Assembly: GCA_047967505.1 (NCBI GenBank)
Contig: CM106539.1
From: Dipteris shenzhenensis
Taxonomy: Eukaryota > Polypodiophyta > Polypodiopsida > Gleicheniales
DNA length: 64,000 bases
Reading direction: 5' to 3' (one strand)
Of the stretch, positions 37,261 to 48,088 are shown piece after piece (the first letter of the stretch is position 1; the number at the start of each line of letters is the position of its first letter). The notes beneath the pieces are model-generated. The model saw only the letters and a program-made list of their open reading frames with translations. It was not told where the DNA came from and searched no databases. A program made the translations under genes and the position numbers.

Positions 37261-38700
37261 ATGGTATAGGAAACGATAGTGATCCTGCCATCGGCGTAGG
37301 GAGGGTTGGGAATCATCAACCCGGAGATGCAGAGTAGGGCCCTGCTAAGCAAGCCAGTGGTCCCAGGCTTAGAACCCTGGAAGCTCCTGCTTCGCCAGAG
37401 GCTTCTTCATGACACACCTCGTACAGGAGGATAGTGGCAACAATCTCACAGGTGGATCTTTTCAGAGTCTCGCTCATAGGGAAGGGCTCCCCCTTGATCA
37501 GGATTCTCCATAGGGTTTGGCAGCGTCTGTCTCAGGGACTCCTGCAGGCTAGGCCCTACATGTCTTGAGGAGTTTGAGCAGCAGCCACTTATTTGGCATC
37601 CAAAGTTTTGGGAACTTGAGAATCACATGTTGGGGCAACGGACCCACAACTAGTCACCAGTGGGACAGTGGTCCAACGATGTCATTTGGGGCTTGGAGAC
37701 GTCTCCCTTGGAGGCAAAGGCACAAATGCAGGCACTTTCGCATATGAGGCAAGTGCATCGAGGGAGGGCTGGCATCTTCGAGAGGTTCAATGGGACCCGG
37801 GTGAGTTGTTCTGGCTTGCTTGAGTAGGGCACTCCAACATGTGGAGGAGGTGCGCTTCTTCTCATAAACCACCCTCATTGGCCGACGTCTTCAACTGGAG
37901 GTAGCAACATGAATCCCCTGGAGGGAGCGGCATTGCGTAAAGCAAGAGGTTCCTAGGGAGGTCATCTCATCTGTCACGTATCTGGACCAACCTTAGAGCA
38001 CTGAAGATTTCTTACTTCTTTTGGATGGTCGTGCATTAAGGTCTGCCCATCGGCCCCTAGCTGGAGCAAATGACGGTGGATGGTATCTGCCATTGCTATG
38101 CAGACAAAGTGTTGGAGACGATTCCCCACTGTCTATGGGGATGTCTAGCAACGCAAAGGATCTGGTGAACGGCACCTCATGATTGTGGCCAGTACACAGT
38201 GGATGCAGTGGGATTTCACTTGGGGGATGGTACATGGCTTATAGAGGGGGGCCATGCATTATCGAGTGATCCAGTGTCTCTAGCCTACCGCATTCAAGTC
38301 CAGAATGTGGCTAGGATTGAGGCATATGATGCGGTGCCTCCTTCCCACGTGTGCCCTGTGCCCTCACCAGAGGATAGTATGTGGGAGATGGTGTCCAGCA
38401 TTATTCTTGGAATATGTGGGTTTGCCCGATGCAATATGGTGATGGGAGGCCTCAGGTTTCCTTGACAGCCACTCGTCGCCATTTGGTGGGACATTATCTA
38501 CACCGTGCACACCATTTGGGAGCGTGAGATACCGGGTTCTAGAGCGATCGCTGAAAGGCGGGAACGTTACAAGGCTTGGCTTGTAGTCATCTTCTATATC
38601 GTCACCGTGAGAGGTATTCGCTAGATACATAGTCGACCACCTTGGTTGTTAGCCCTTGTGACGAGGGCGTGATTTCTGGCGCATGCATGTTGGCTACATG

Positions 38701-40983
38701 TAAGCAGGACCCTCGAAAAACAAAGAGCGTGGTCAAGGGTTGCTTGATGTGCTAGAACCCTTAGAAATTGTGCCTTGGTTTGGACCAGTTAGAGGGAAAA
38801 ATACCCTTAGTTTTGAAGTTGGTCCTTGGTGGGGTTTAAAAAGGTCCCACTAGAGGGGGCCTAGGGGCAAATGAAAGCCCTTAGGGGAAACTTAAGACAT
38901 GGGCTGCCACGTGGCATGCCCATACAAGTCCCTTTTGGAAAGGATATCCACAGAAGCAGCTGGTTGGCTGACGGGTGCACGGAAAGACCTTGGAGTAGAG
39001 GAAGAAGGGGACGGAGAAAAAGACAGTGTGCAGTCGGATCATCACGAGGGCGGTGGATCACGGGTATAGAAGAAGCTCGGGGGTTGTGGCTATGCAAGGG
39101 AGCTTCCTGCGCAGCTCTTGCAACAATGACGTACGGGCACGGAGCGTGGACGAAGCGGGCTGTGTACGGGCGTTGGCTGATGTGGCCTTCCCAAGGTCAC
39201 AAAAACCATACAAAATCCTTGGTAGAAAGGTATGGAAGGCTTTTGGGATGCTGTCCGTACGGGACTGTATGGACGGCCGTCCTGTCAATTCTCCTACGTG
39301 CAAGTTGTCGTACACAGCAGCAGTGCCCGTACGGATGCAAAGCTGGCAAGGCAGTCCTTATGTTGTACGGTAAGGGTATGTGGAGACATTATCGCTGTCC
39401 ATTTGTTGGAGCTTGTGACAAGCTGAGTTTAGTCACCTTTTGCTTGACCATCGACTCTGTGCTTACGCTCAAAAGGTTGCTCCATAAAGGGCGCTCCCAT
39501 CCCTTCTCGTGATTGCCCGTGAGAATTGGGCTGCGTTTTTTAAGAGACTTGCTTGGCAGGACAATTACGATGAATGCTTGCAGAGGTTGTTCGTGCTTCG
39601 TGGGCAGTTCAGTTATGCTTACACCTGTTGTTTGGGTATCCAGTGAGTCACGGGCACTTGTGATTTGTCTGGGGAGCATGTGGCCTTGTGTGGGCTGCTA
39701 GTAAACGCTCTCGGGTTAAATGCAGGTGTTGCACTGAGAATGGATGCCTATGGTCACATGGGTGTGAGAGCAGAGCCCCACATGGCTAATGTGTTGTGAT
39801 ATTGATGCCTGCCGAGTAAGGGGAGGGCACTGAATGCAAGCAGGTTCAAATTCATTGTGTATCCTATTTTCTGGGTTTGGCAAGGAACATGTTTTGTGTG
39901 GGAAAATGGTTTTGGTTTCTCAAGGAGATGGATCACATGCAGGCAGTGGTTGCTAGGCAGACGGCACATCTTTGGTACAGCCTCATTGCTGAGTAGGCAG
40001 GGGTTGGGAATCCATGCTTGGAATGGGAAGTATCCCTAGAACCCCGAGAGGGATGGTACAGGTGTGACTGCCATAGTGTTTGCTGTATTGTGATGCTAGA
40101 TCTCTTTTGGGTAACAAGTTATCATATCAGGATATGTGCGACCCATAGGGTGAGAGACTATTGGTCATGGCAGTCCTTGGACAGTGGAGAAAGCTCCTGT
40201 ATGCTTTCTCCCTCTGCTTTGAGCAGATGGATGACTAGTTGGGCACTAGTGACAGCTGTGGGGAACTGAGTGGCTGAGTGGGCTGCTAGTAACAGTTCCG
40301 GGCTGTGTGCAAGCTTCCTGGACTAGAGATGGAGACCTACTACCAGGAATAGTGAGAGCGGTGAACAGGGAGGGCTATGTATGGAATGCTCTAGTTGTAA
40401 GGAGTGTATCCTTGATGTAGCCTGTATTTCAGGGCCTCTTAATTAATTAAAGAAATACTGAAAGGGGCGCCTGATTCGTGTTGGGTTCAAGCTGCCAGAT
40501 TAGCCAATTGGTAACCTTTCCAACTTGAAAGTATTGAATGGCCAATTCACTTTGATGGTGCAGATACCTGATTGAATCCTTTCAATCTTTCACCAATTCT
40601 GGTTGACTCCTACCGTGCTCTTTTCCCTTAAGGATAAAATGAAGAGATGCATGGACAGGTATTCTATGTACATGTCTACAGTTACCTGGACACATAATGA
40701 TACAAGCACACATAGACCATGAAGTGAGAGAATTGATGATGGCAATTGCCACTGCTGAAGGATGACAGTGTCGTCTGTTGTAAGTATCAAATCTTCTCTT
40801 TCGGTATACAGCTTTGTTGAAGCCAATAGAGAGCAAGGAAAAAATGTTGAATGTTTGAAGTTCCACAGATAATAAAGTGTTTAATACCAATTTATGCAAT
40901 CCATGATTATGGGCTTTGATTTTGAAAAGCTAGCAGACTCTTTCGACAGAGTATTTAGAATTGATGGTGTGTCCAATCTCCAG
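38701..40983. other. Unassigned non-coding block, possible solo LTR of about 1.7 kb
   Basis: No coding domain is visible. At 39120-39380 TACGG/CCGTAC motifs recur on both strands. GGGCTGCTAGTAA with a following degenerate 90 bp occurs near 39696 and again near 40279, about 582 bp apart. The segment from TGTGCTAGAACCC (about 38737) to about 40450 could be a long solo LTR or the 3' part of an element, but I found no matching partner or target duplication. From 40460 to the acceptor at 40983 I see nothing but ordinary intron sequence. Confidence 0.4.
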
Positions 40984-41193
40984 TATGCAGCAATTTTCAA
41001 GGTCATGAACTGTCATGAAGTTCCCATTCCTGAATCTTTATCGCTGGTAGGAAAGGACTTCGTGAGTCTGTGTCTCCAGAGGGATCCTGCCGATCGCCCT
41101 TCTGCAACAATGCTGTTAGAGCATCCATTTGTGCAGATTCCAAATGGCAAGACTGAATCAGTTTTACAAACTTCCAGCAATACACATTCTCAG
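40984..41193 (+). CDS. MAPKKK exon: end of kinase domain
   Basis: The acceptor is CAATCTCCAG and the donor is TCTCAG|GTAGTA. The exon has 210 bp (70 codons), phase 0. It reads YAAIFKVMNCHEVPIPESLS, LVGKDFVSLCLQRDPADRPS and ATMLLEHPFV, the subdomain X-XI region with the conserved Arg of RDPxxRPSA. It continues the sequence of the exon at 15356-15466 across the giant intron. The HPFV end marks the end of the kinase domain; the remaining residues are linker. Confidence 0.92.
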
Positions 41194-41322
41194 GTAGTAA
41201 TTCTAGGTTGTGATTAGGCATGCACAAAATTATATTAGTCCTTGTGTAACAGCAAGAAACATTTCTCTATTTTTTACTTTGGTATGTTCAATGCTAACTC
41301 TAGTGTATTCAATTTCTTCAAG

Positions 41323-41411
41323 GGTGTGGAGGAGAGGATTATAGCCCAACAGCTGGAAACTTTTATAAGTGGTTTGCAGACGAGCATTGCAGGAGTAGAA
41401 AAAAATTCAAG
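41323..41411 (+). CDS. MAPKKK exon: short linker exon (predicted)
   Basis: The acceptor is TTTCTTCAAG and the donor is TTCAAG|GTTGGT. The 89-bp exon reads GVEERIIAQQLETFISGLQT and SIAGVEKNS, and ends with two bases of the next codon. Because exon 3 ends in phase 0 and the last exon starts with one base that completes a codon, an exon of length 3n+2 is needed between them, and this one fits exactly. There is no named domain, so the call rests on splice sites and phase. Confidence 0.65.
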
Positions 41412-41513
41412 GTTGGTTTACCTTCAAAATACAGCAGGGTTCTTGGCATTTTTTCCTCAACATGTGAGAAATTTTGTATGAATGACAAGTTGCATGCTGT
41501 CCTGTCTGTATCC

Positions 41514-41538
41514 TTTTTTTTTTTTGGGGGGGGGGGGG
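41514..41538 (+). repeat. T12-G13 tract in the last intron
   Basis: Twelve T followed by thirteen G, 133 bp before the last acceptor. It is similar to the T7-G16 tract near the start of the giant intron. Confidence 0.85.
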
Positions 41539-41670
41539 ATAGCTTTGAGAGGTATACTGTACCCTTTCTAAAGACTTCAATTGTCATTATGGGTATACTT
41601 AAATGTTTCTAATTTTCCATCCAGAAATATGATCAGTTTATGAAGTATGATAGTTGATAGCTGACTGCAG

Positions 41671-42223
41671 TGGGCCTGCTTATGCTGAAGCTTCGTCGTC
41701 TCTAAGACCCAAGTATCGTTGCTCCAGTGATCCTGTGTCACCTCAAGCATCACATCAAACAGAGAGTGGATTGCGATCCTCAAGGTCAGCTGTTGTTCTT
41801 ACTGGGTATGCTACACCTACTCCTGGCATTCAAAGGGGTAGACAAATAGCAGGGTATGGACTCCATACACATCAAGCTGAAAGTCTATCTAGAAATACTA
41901 CTAGATCATCAAATGTGAGGCTCAGAAGTCCTGCTGAACTTCATGTGGCAGTAGGTCGTGATCCCAGAAGTGATTCTCAATGGGGACCACCATTGAGTGG
42001 GAGTCCTGCACAGCAAGGTCAGGTGTCCCCTAGGAATCTTTTTTTTCATTCAGTGCATGGTAGATCCCCCTTTGACAGTGAAGAATTGTCAAGAGGATAT
42101 CCCGTGAGCCCCCAGGACTTGGATAAGCACCTCACACAAACCCTCCTTGGAAGACCACCTCGATTTTCAAGGATTTATGGGGACGGTTTGTCCGTAAATT
42201 GCACCATCATAGACAAGCTATAA
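41671..42223 (+). CDS. MAPKKK last exon: S/P-rich C-terminal tail
   Basis: The acceptor is CTGACTGCAG. The first T completes the codon begun in the previous exon, and the frame stays open to TAA 42221-42223. It gives about 184 residues rich in Ser, Pro and Arg (SSSLRPKYRCSSDPVSPQAS, RSPAELHVAVGRDPRSDS, YPVSPQDLDKHLTQ) without a named domain. C-terminal tails of this sort are typical of plant YODA-like MAPKKKs and vary between species; several SP sites could be phosphorylated. A further splice near the end cannot be excluded. Confidence 0.78.
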
Positions 42224-44605
42224 CTCAGCTTATTGCAGCAAGCTTCCCGCTGGCTCTTTAGATGGCTTAAGATTTGACACTTGGATTGTTTCCGGCAAGG
42301 CCTTTCCCACGTGCACCTCACACTAACTCAAGCATACATCCATTCTGGCGACATGTCAAGTGCCCAACCTTGCCTTTGCACTCAAATTGTTTTTGGGAAC
42401 ATGAACTCATTGGGCTGCCTGAAGTATTATGGCCTTGTAATGGAGTATAAATATTATGTTGAAGCCATCTATTATCATGGATGGCACGCACATGACAGGA
42501 ACAAAGCATAAGCAATCCAACCCCTAGCGTAGTCTTCTTGATGGGCATCAGGGACATAAGTTAAAGCTCTGTCCCGATTGAGCACCTGTTTCCAAGAATG
42601 AAAAGAGAAGATCTGGGGTCTTATGGTATTTACGCCACTTGCCTCTGCCCCATTAACTTGCTTGATTTTCGACTGGTAAAAACAGCTGGCAAAATGATCG
42701 GTACAGGGATTTTTTCATTGGTAAGTGGTCAAAGCTGTGAGCAGGGATCAGAATAAAAGATTCTTTCACTCTTTTCATGAATTCCATGCAATTTGAGCCC
42801 GAGCTCCTTGAAAAGATTGAAGTATAGTATGGATGAATTCTGGAAACTAAGGGTCACCTGCTGAGGCCCTGACTTTTAACGTGCAAGTCAAAGAGCTATC
42901 TGATGTATGAAGGTGAAGTTGGTACAAACTATTTCCTTTAGTGTGTTTAGACTTTCACACCTTGCACATGTCAGTAAATTTTTTATTTTTATACAGGCTA
43001 CCAGTTCCAGTACATACATACATATAAGACCCTCTATTTTGCACATGTCCAAGGCTCCTTTGCTATCTATGCCTAATTGCCCTGCAATGTATCTCACTAC
43101 CACCCCACAATGTTGTTACTATGCACCCTACACCTTGATGTGACAGAGAGCTTAGCCATAGTCTAATGGAATTGCTTTAGTCTCTTGTGCACTAAACTTG
43201 TTAGTGCATTTCAATGCAACTGAATGTGGAAAAGGGTTAGGGAAATTGCATAAGCAAAGTGCTACCATTGTATTTGAATGCACTTCAATGTAGCAAAAGG
43301 GACTAATTACTGACATTGGTGTTTTAAACTTTACACATACACAAAGCAAGTTTTTTAAGTATTCCAAAAATTTCTTTTGTGATAATCTCTCTTTCTTGTG
43401 CCCTCCAAAAGAAATTCTCTTTCACAATATTGCCTGTCATGGGTAGACCTAACTCATGAAAATAGCTTATGGAAATGTCTATGATGTGGGTAATAAGTTG
43501 GAATTTTTTGTCCCTATCTTGCAGCGTGTGACGAGTTGACCTCAACTCTTCCCATTTATGAATCTCTAAATAGGATCTCTTAAGAGCTGCATAGCATGTA
43601 ATTAATAAATGCTACACGTAGATAAACACTAAAAGCACATTTGTTTTTATTCAGTTGAATATAAATGTTATTATATCCATGGCAAATTGATATATGCACA
43701 TTACCCAAGATTTGCAATATGCATTGAATGAAATATTCATAACAATATGTAAAGTATGATGCTTTAAATTTTCCAAAATCACGTGAAGGCCCACAACTAG
43801 TATCAGATCTGTGATTGAAACTAACATCTCAATAAATATATTTTCATTACTAAATTTATATTTGCAAATTAATTAATCCCATAGAGACTGCAATTTAGCA
43901 TTCTAGTCTTTACTCGCAATTTAGCATTCTAGTTTTTACTTTAAAGATTTTTTAATATAATATCATGGCAAGTTAACATGATGTGGATGACACATGCTCT
44001 ATAGAACTACAAAATAAACCCATGAAATGAAATCTAATAATTTTGCTTTTAAGCCTAACAAATAGCATATATTCTAACAATTTAGTAGCTACTAACTATA
44101 TTGTCAAGTGTTGCAATTTGACTGTGCATTAAATTGTGTGCGTAGATTGTCATAATAAATCACCTCTTAAAATCTTACAATCATCACAATAATGTATAAT
44201 TAATGGTTAGAAATATTTGCAAATATTCATGTAATTGTTTCAAGGATTACCTTGATATTCCTAAGAAAGAAAAAAACTCTTTAGGAAAAAATGTTATAGA
44301 AATTCTTGATCTTAAAAGTTAGGGCTTACAAAGCAAATAATGCACTGGAATCTTAAGAACGAATATGAGTATAGATAGCTATTTGTAGCCTTTGATATTT
44401 TAAGTGCCCTTTCAATAAAGGTATAGGAACAATTTTTAAAACTTGGAAAACTTTCATGATTTTGGCACCATTCTCTTTGATCGATATATGTAATTTTGGG
44501 AGTGTCTTTTCGATATGAATTGATGAGCTGAGTTATAGGATTTGTCAAAATTATACAAGAAATTATAGGATTTGTCAATGGGAGAGATTGTTCGAGGAAC
44601 TTGTA

Positions 44606-44609
<4 letters not shown>
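42224..44609 (+). other. 3' UTR of the kinase gene, then AT-rich sequence without genes
   Basis: AATAAA at 42752-42757 is a possible polyadenylation signal about 530 bp after the stop. Beyond it I see no coding or repeat structure, only AT-rich sequence and short frames without motifs. Confidence 0.45.

Positions 44610-44643
<34 letters not shown>
44610..44643. repeat. (GA)n microsatellite
   Basis: About 17 GA units, with a shorter GA run at 44752-44766. The sequence around it up to 44960 is AT-rich and without genes. Confidence 0.92.
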
Positions 44644-44647
<4 letters not shown>

Positions 44648-44969
44648 CCACTAATTTATACATGATTTTTTAGTGAATTTATTAATAAATATTTATTTAT
44701 ATATAGATATTTTAAAGACTAATTTTAAAGTTTGGAAATTCATCACTATGAGAGAGAGAGAGAGAAATCTTTAAAGTTTCCTCATGAGGAGTGTTTAACT
44801 CTCTCCCTCTTCGTCCACACTTTTATTGCCACTATTATTCTCTACAAGCCCTAAGCTTTCTTGAGCCTTTGAGATAACTATTTTTTGAATCTTTAGATTT
44901 TCTCTTCCTTGGTGTCCAACTCAAAATAATGCTTCCAACATGCACGAAATGTTGAGGGTCAATTTCATC

Positions 44970-46050
44970 TTACCTCCAATGCTTCTTCTTTCTTGTGACA
45001 GGGGCCCAATATTGAATCTTAACTCTTAAACAGTTTAGTGAGTGTTTATACATATCAACGTCTAAAACTGCAACCCCCAACCATACTGGATATATTGTAT
45101 CACTTGGTCGTACAAGAACAAAATTGTCTTTTGTGTTGTCAACTTTCAGTTTGAATTCCTCCCTTGGCATATGGTGCGGTGGTCCACAGTAGTGTCCTTT
45201 TTTGTCCTCTATTCTATGTGGCTCTTCATCTTTATGCAATGGAATTATCCCTTGAACACATACTTTTAGGTGAAAAGTCATACAAGAAAGCACTCTCTTG
45301 CACATTTGCAGTATTCAAGTCAACAATCATGTTCTCCTAGAATCAATGACGGGCTAAATCCAATGTACATATGATGCGTCATCTCCTTTACTTTTCACAA
45401 AGCTTTTCCACCAATTCACAAAGTTATTTAAGCCTTGCATGACCTGGATTCATAAATGGGGACAACCTTAGGAACCCCTTGATGAATCATTAGCATCCCG
45501 TTATCATCATGCTTCCATAGTTCAATTCCATGTTCAGGCAACCATACGTATAGACTTGGGTCACATGGTACCATCTTTGAAATCCATGTTGGAGAAAAGA
45601 AGAATCGAACTTCATGTACCAAGATTGAGATGCTTGCTTTAAACCACTCAATTGATTTGGGGTGTGTCTTGTACTGCATCAATTGAATGTCCTCGTTCAT
45701 GTAAAATCTAAATTGCAACGGCTTGGAATGACCTTCTAGTCTGTCTACACCTTTGTGTAAGTAGCCTTTCAAATACTCTTTGAAATTTGGCGCCGCCTTC
45801 ATAAGAAAAGGTGTTGGATTTATGCTAGTGCACTCCTTGAAGCTTCTCATCAAGTGAGGGAAGGTGAATGTCTGACTTATTCTGAGCTTCTCAGAAAGTC
45901 GACTAAACAATGCATCGATATTCTCATGTGTATGTCCCACCATAAGTAGTTGCACCATCTCAAAAACTCCTTTTGCCACCAGCAAAGATGAATATGCAAA
46001 TACATACCGATCCTTATTCTTTTACTCACAATTATCCAATTTGAAGGAAT
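44970..46050 (-). pseudogene. DUF7869-like, transposon-associated protein relic
   Basis: Minus strand, right to left. Near 46045-45990 the frame reads LDNCE, a stop, then KNKDRYVFAYSSLL. It continues into 45985-45428 with LVAKGVFEMVQLLMVGHTHE, NIDALFSRLSEKLR, HSKPLQFRFYMNEDIQLMQY and HGIELWKHDDNG. After frame changes, 45305-44970 reads VLVRPSDTIYPVWLGVAVLD and KIQYWAPVTRKKKHW. The order LDNC, VGHTHExID, QFRF and a C-terminal WxG/VxYW part matches what I remember of DUF7869 proteins, which look like RNase H-fold transposases. The N-terminal part is missing and at least one stop and one frameshift are present. Confidence 0.6.
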
Positions 46051-46100
46051 AATATCTTTGGCAACATCTTGAATGTGTCCTTGTTTGTAGCATCGTTTGT

Positions 46101-46313
46101 TTGTATGGCCTCATTCACTTCAAAGACCAATCACATGGGGGGTCTAAAGAATTTATGGTCACTATCTTCGTATCCCCACTCATCTTGGATCAGTACCTGG
46201 CAGAGTTATGCATTGTCGTAGACCGGTATGGTCCAAGAGTATTTGCTGCACTTCTGGAGGCTTTCCTTGTTTGTACAAGACATTTTTTTTGTAGCATCTT
46301 CTGCAATACATAA
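46101..46313 (+). pseudogene. Gypsy gag relic, same family as 9880-10490
   Basis: The frame reads KEFMVTIFVSPLILDQYLAE and LLEAFLVCTRHF, which matches the KEFKELM, TTFVSPLILEQYLAEF and SRLSLFVQDV segments of the gag at 9880-10490. It is on the opposite strand to the neighbouring DUF7869-like relic and about 70 codons long. No other part of the element is visible. Confidence 0.6.
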
Positions 46314-47700
46314 CAAATTATCATCTTCTATTTTTTTTCCTTCCTATGATGATTTAGTGTCGTTCTAGACATCAAGCATTGGAAAACATTGTGTGATATC
46401 TGAGGAGTGCCACTATCATATATCAAATCACCATGCATGTGACTATCTGTTCTCCCAAGTTTCTAAGACATTTAGATAAGAACCAATTCTAAAATTGGGA
46501 TCGCTGGGCCATAATCCCACTCCCAAGTGTCCATAAGCATTTAGTCCATGACCATGCATGAGCATGCCTATCAATGATATTGGAAGGGACAACACTTGGT
46601 TGAGCGATTTAGGAACTAGAGTTACTCGTGGTATGCATGTATAGATTTGTAGGATAGAGCTTCCAAGTACAACCTTCAAGCACAGTAAACATTTTTACAA
46701 GTCATTTGCTGCAACATATGTGTCCTCCTCAGTATGCGCACCTTTGCACGCTCCTCTTGGTTCTTCGTTATTCTAGTTTCAACTTTGAGAATGTGCCGGT
46801 TTGAGAGAGACTAACCATTTTGAATGTTGTACTCTACAATCGAGAAAAAGTAGACAGTGAAAGTCCTTTATATTCCAAAGAACTAAGAGATGCATTAACT
46901 AAATGTAAGATATCTATTAAGAAAACGTGGGATAGAGCCACGTGTCACCACCGAGAGGCACTGGGTATGGGGGTCCCACACCCCGCCCATAGCCATGCAA
47001 AGCCTCTCCCACAAGGCCGGTAGGATTATGGGAGAGGGGCTCATCATGTTGATATATCCAAGGATCCACAGGAGTTCTTTTTGCATATGGGATTTCTCCC
47101 TTACATAATCCATGTGTCAACTGCACACAAGGGACATCACTACCCCTCTTTAACCCACATTTGTTCCAAGGTACCACACAAGAGGGTTAGGACCATACCA
47201 AGGCCATAGGCCCATATTTCCAACAATATCCACTTGTTTATACATTGTTGAGATGACTTCCTATGTCTTATGAGTTCCATGTATATAAGTCCTAGATTTA
47301 TGAGGCATTTTAAAGTCCTTGATCCTTCAATGTACCTTCTTCTATATGTATAAAATGTAGTTTTTATAATCCCATGTATAGTGTACCACATTGTGTTGCA
47401 AACTTTTCTTCCATCGAAGTTAAAACACTCACCATCTTCTTCCATCGTACATGTTGCGAAAAGTCCAAGGGCACTTTGCATAATGAAAGACCATTAATTT
47501 CCTGACCGTTGGCTGTTACTAAATGCCGTAGTTGGGGTTGGAGATCATTCATCTCGCTTTTATCATTCTTCCCATCAAAGTGGTATAGAGATGTGTACCC
47601 TCAGTAGCACTAATTTTGAAACTTGAGACTCAAACCTAAGATTGAGCATTATGGTAAGGCCTATTATTAAAAAAGAAAAACAAAGGCACCCTACCCGCAC
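46314..47700. other. No recognisable gene
   Basis: Short frames on both strands (for example 46679-46443 and 47481-47140, minus) without family motifs. I see no repeats. Confidence 0.5.
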
Positions 47701-47714
47701 CCCGGCCTTCCTCC

Positions 47715-48088
47715 AGAACACACACACACACACACACACTATATATATATATGTATATATACTGTGGTGGCGAGGGCATGGAAGGTGTCACAAAGGGTCG
47801 GTGTTCATTGGTAGAGCACTTCGAGAGTGTGGTTTGATCGCTCAAGCTGTGAAGCCTAGAGGCAATCTACCAAAGTCATGTCTCTGGCAACCCCTCCCCT
47901 CCCCAAAACACACACACATATTTTTTGGTGAAATCCAAACATACACACACACATGTACATACATACATACATACATACATATATAACATACACATTTTTT
48001 GGTGAAATCCAAACATACACACACATGCATGCATACATGCATACATACATATATAGATATATTTGTGTGCGTGAGAGAGAGAGAATTT
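47715..48088. repeat. Microsatellite cluster with a 74-bp duplicated segment
   Basis: (AC)n and (TA)n runs at 47715-47760 are followed by AC and ACAT runs. TTTTTTGGTGAAATCCAAAC occurs at about 47920 and again at about 47995, each followed by ACATACACACAC and then ATAC repeats. A GA run ends the block near 48085. Confidence 0.88.

Larger units (their letters stand above)
34641..38700 (+). mobile_element. Decayed LINE, + strand, RT core missing
   Basis: A P/S-rich open frame (34722-35060) is followed by a decayed interval, an endonuclease segment (35937-36194), a pre-RT segment near 36830-36930, and a post-RT and C-terminal region (about 36990-37260 and beyond). The RT palm with its YADD motif is not present between them, so it was deleted. 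Both ends are approximate. Stops are frequent in every frame. This LINE is much older than the one at 25.3-30.0 kb and belongs to a different subfamily. Confidence 0.7.
15467..40983 (+). other. Giant intron of the MAPKKK gene (25,517 bp)
   Basis: The intron starts GTAAGC and ends CCAATCTCCAG. The protein reads through the junction without missing residues (PPWFQYEG then YAAIFKV), where Arabidopsis-type homologues have a valine at the join. It holds at least two gypsy elements, one copia element, two LINEs, a transposon-domain relic and a possible solo LTR, nearly all on the minus strand relative to the gene. An alternative is that the two sets of exons belong to separated pieces of a pseudogene, but phase and sequence continuity argue against it. 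Confidence 0.8.

Noticed and set aside
38871-39512. Open frame of 213 residues on the + strand
   Set aside because: Composition is Arg/Gly/Cys/Trp-rich as expected from random reading of GC-rich DNA, with no family motif; overlapping frames of similar length occur in other phases. I treat the block as non-coding.
42281-42511. Open frame after the kinase stop codon
   Set aside because: Most likely 3' UTR; no splice site arrangement was found that would add it to the kinase, and it has no motif.
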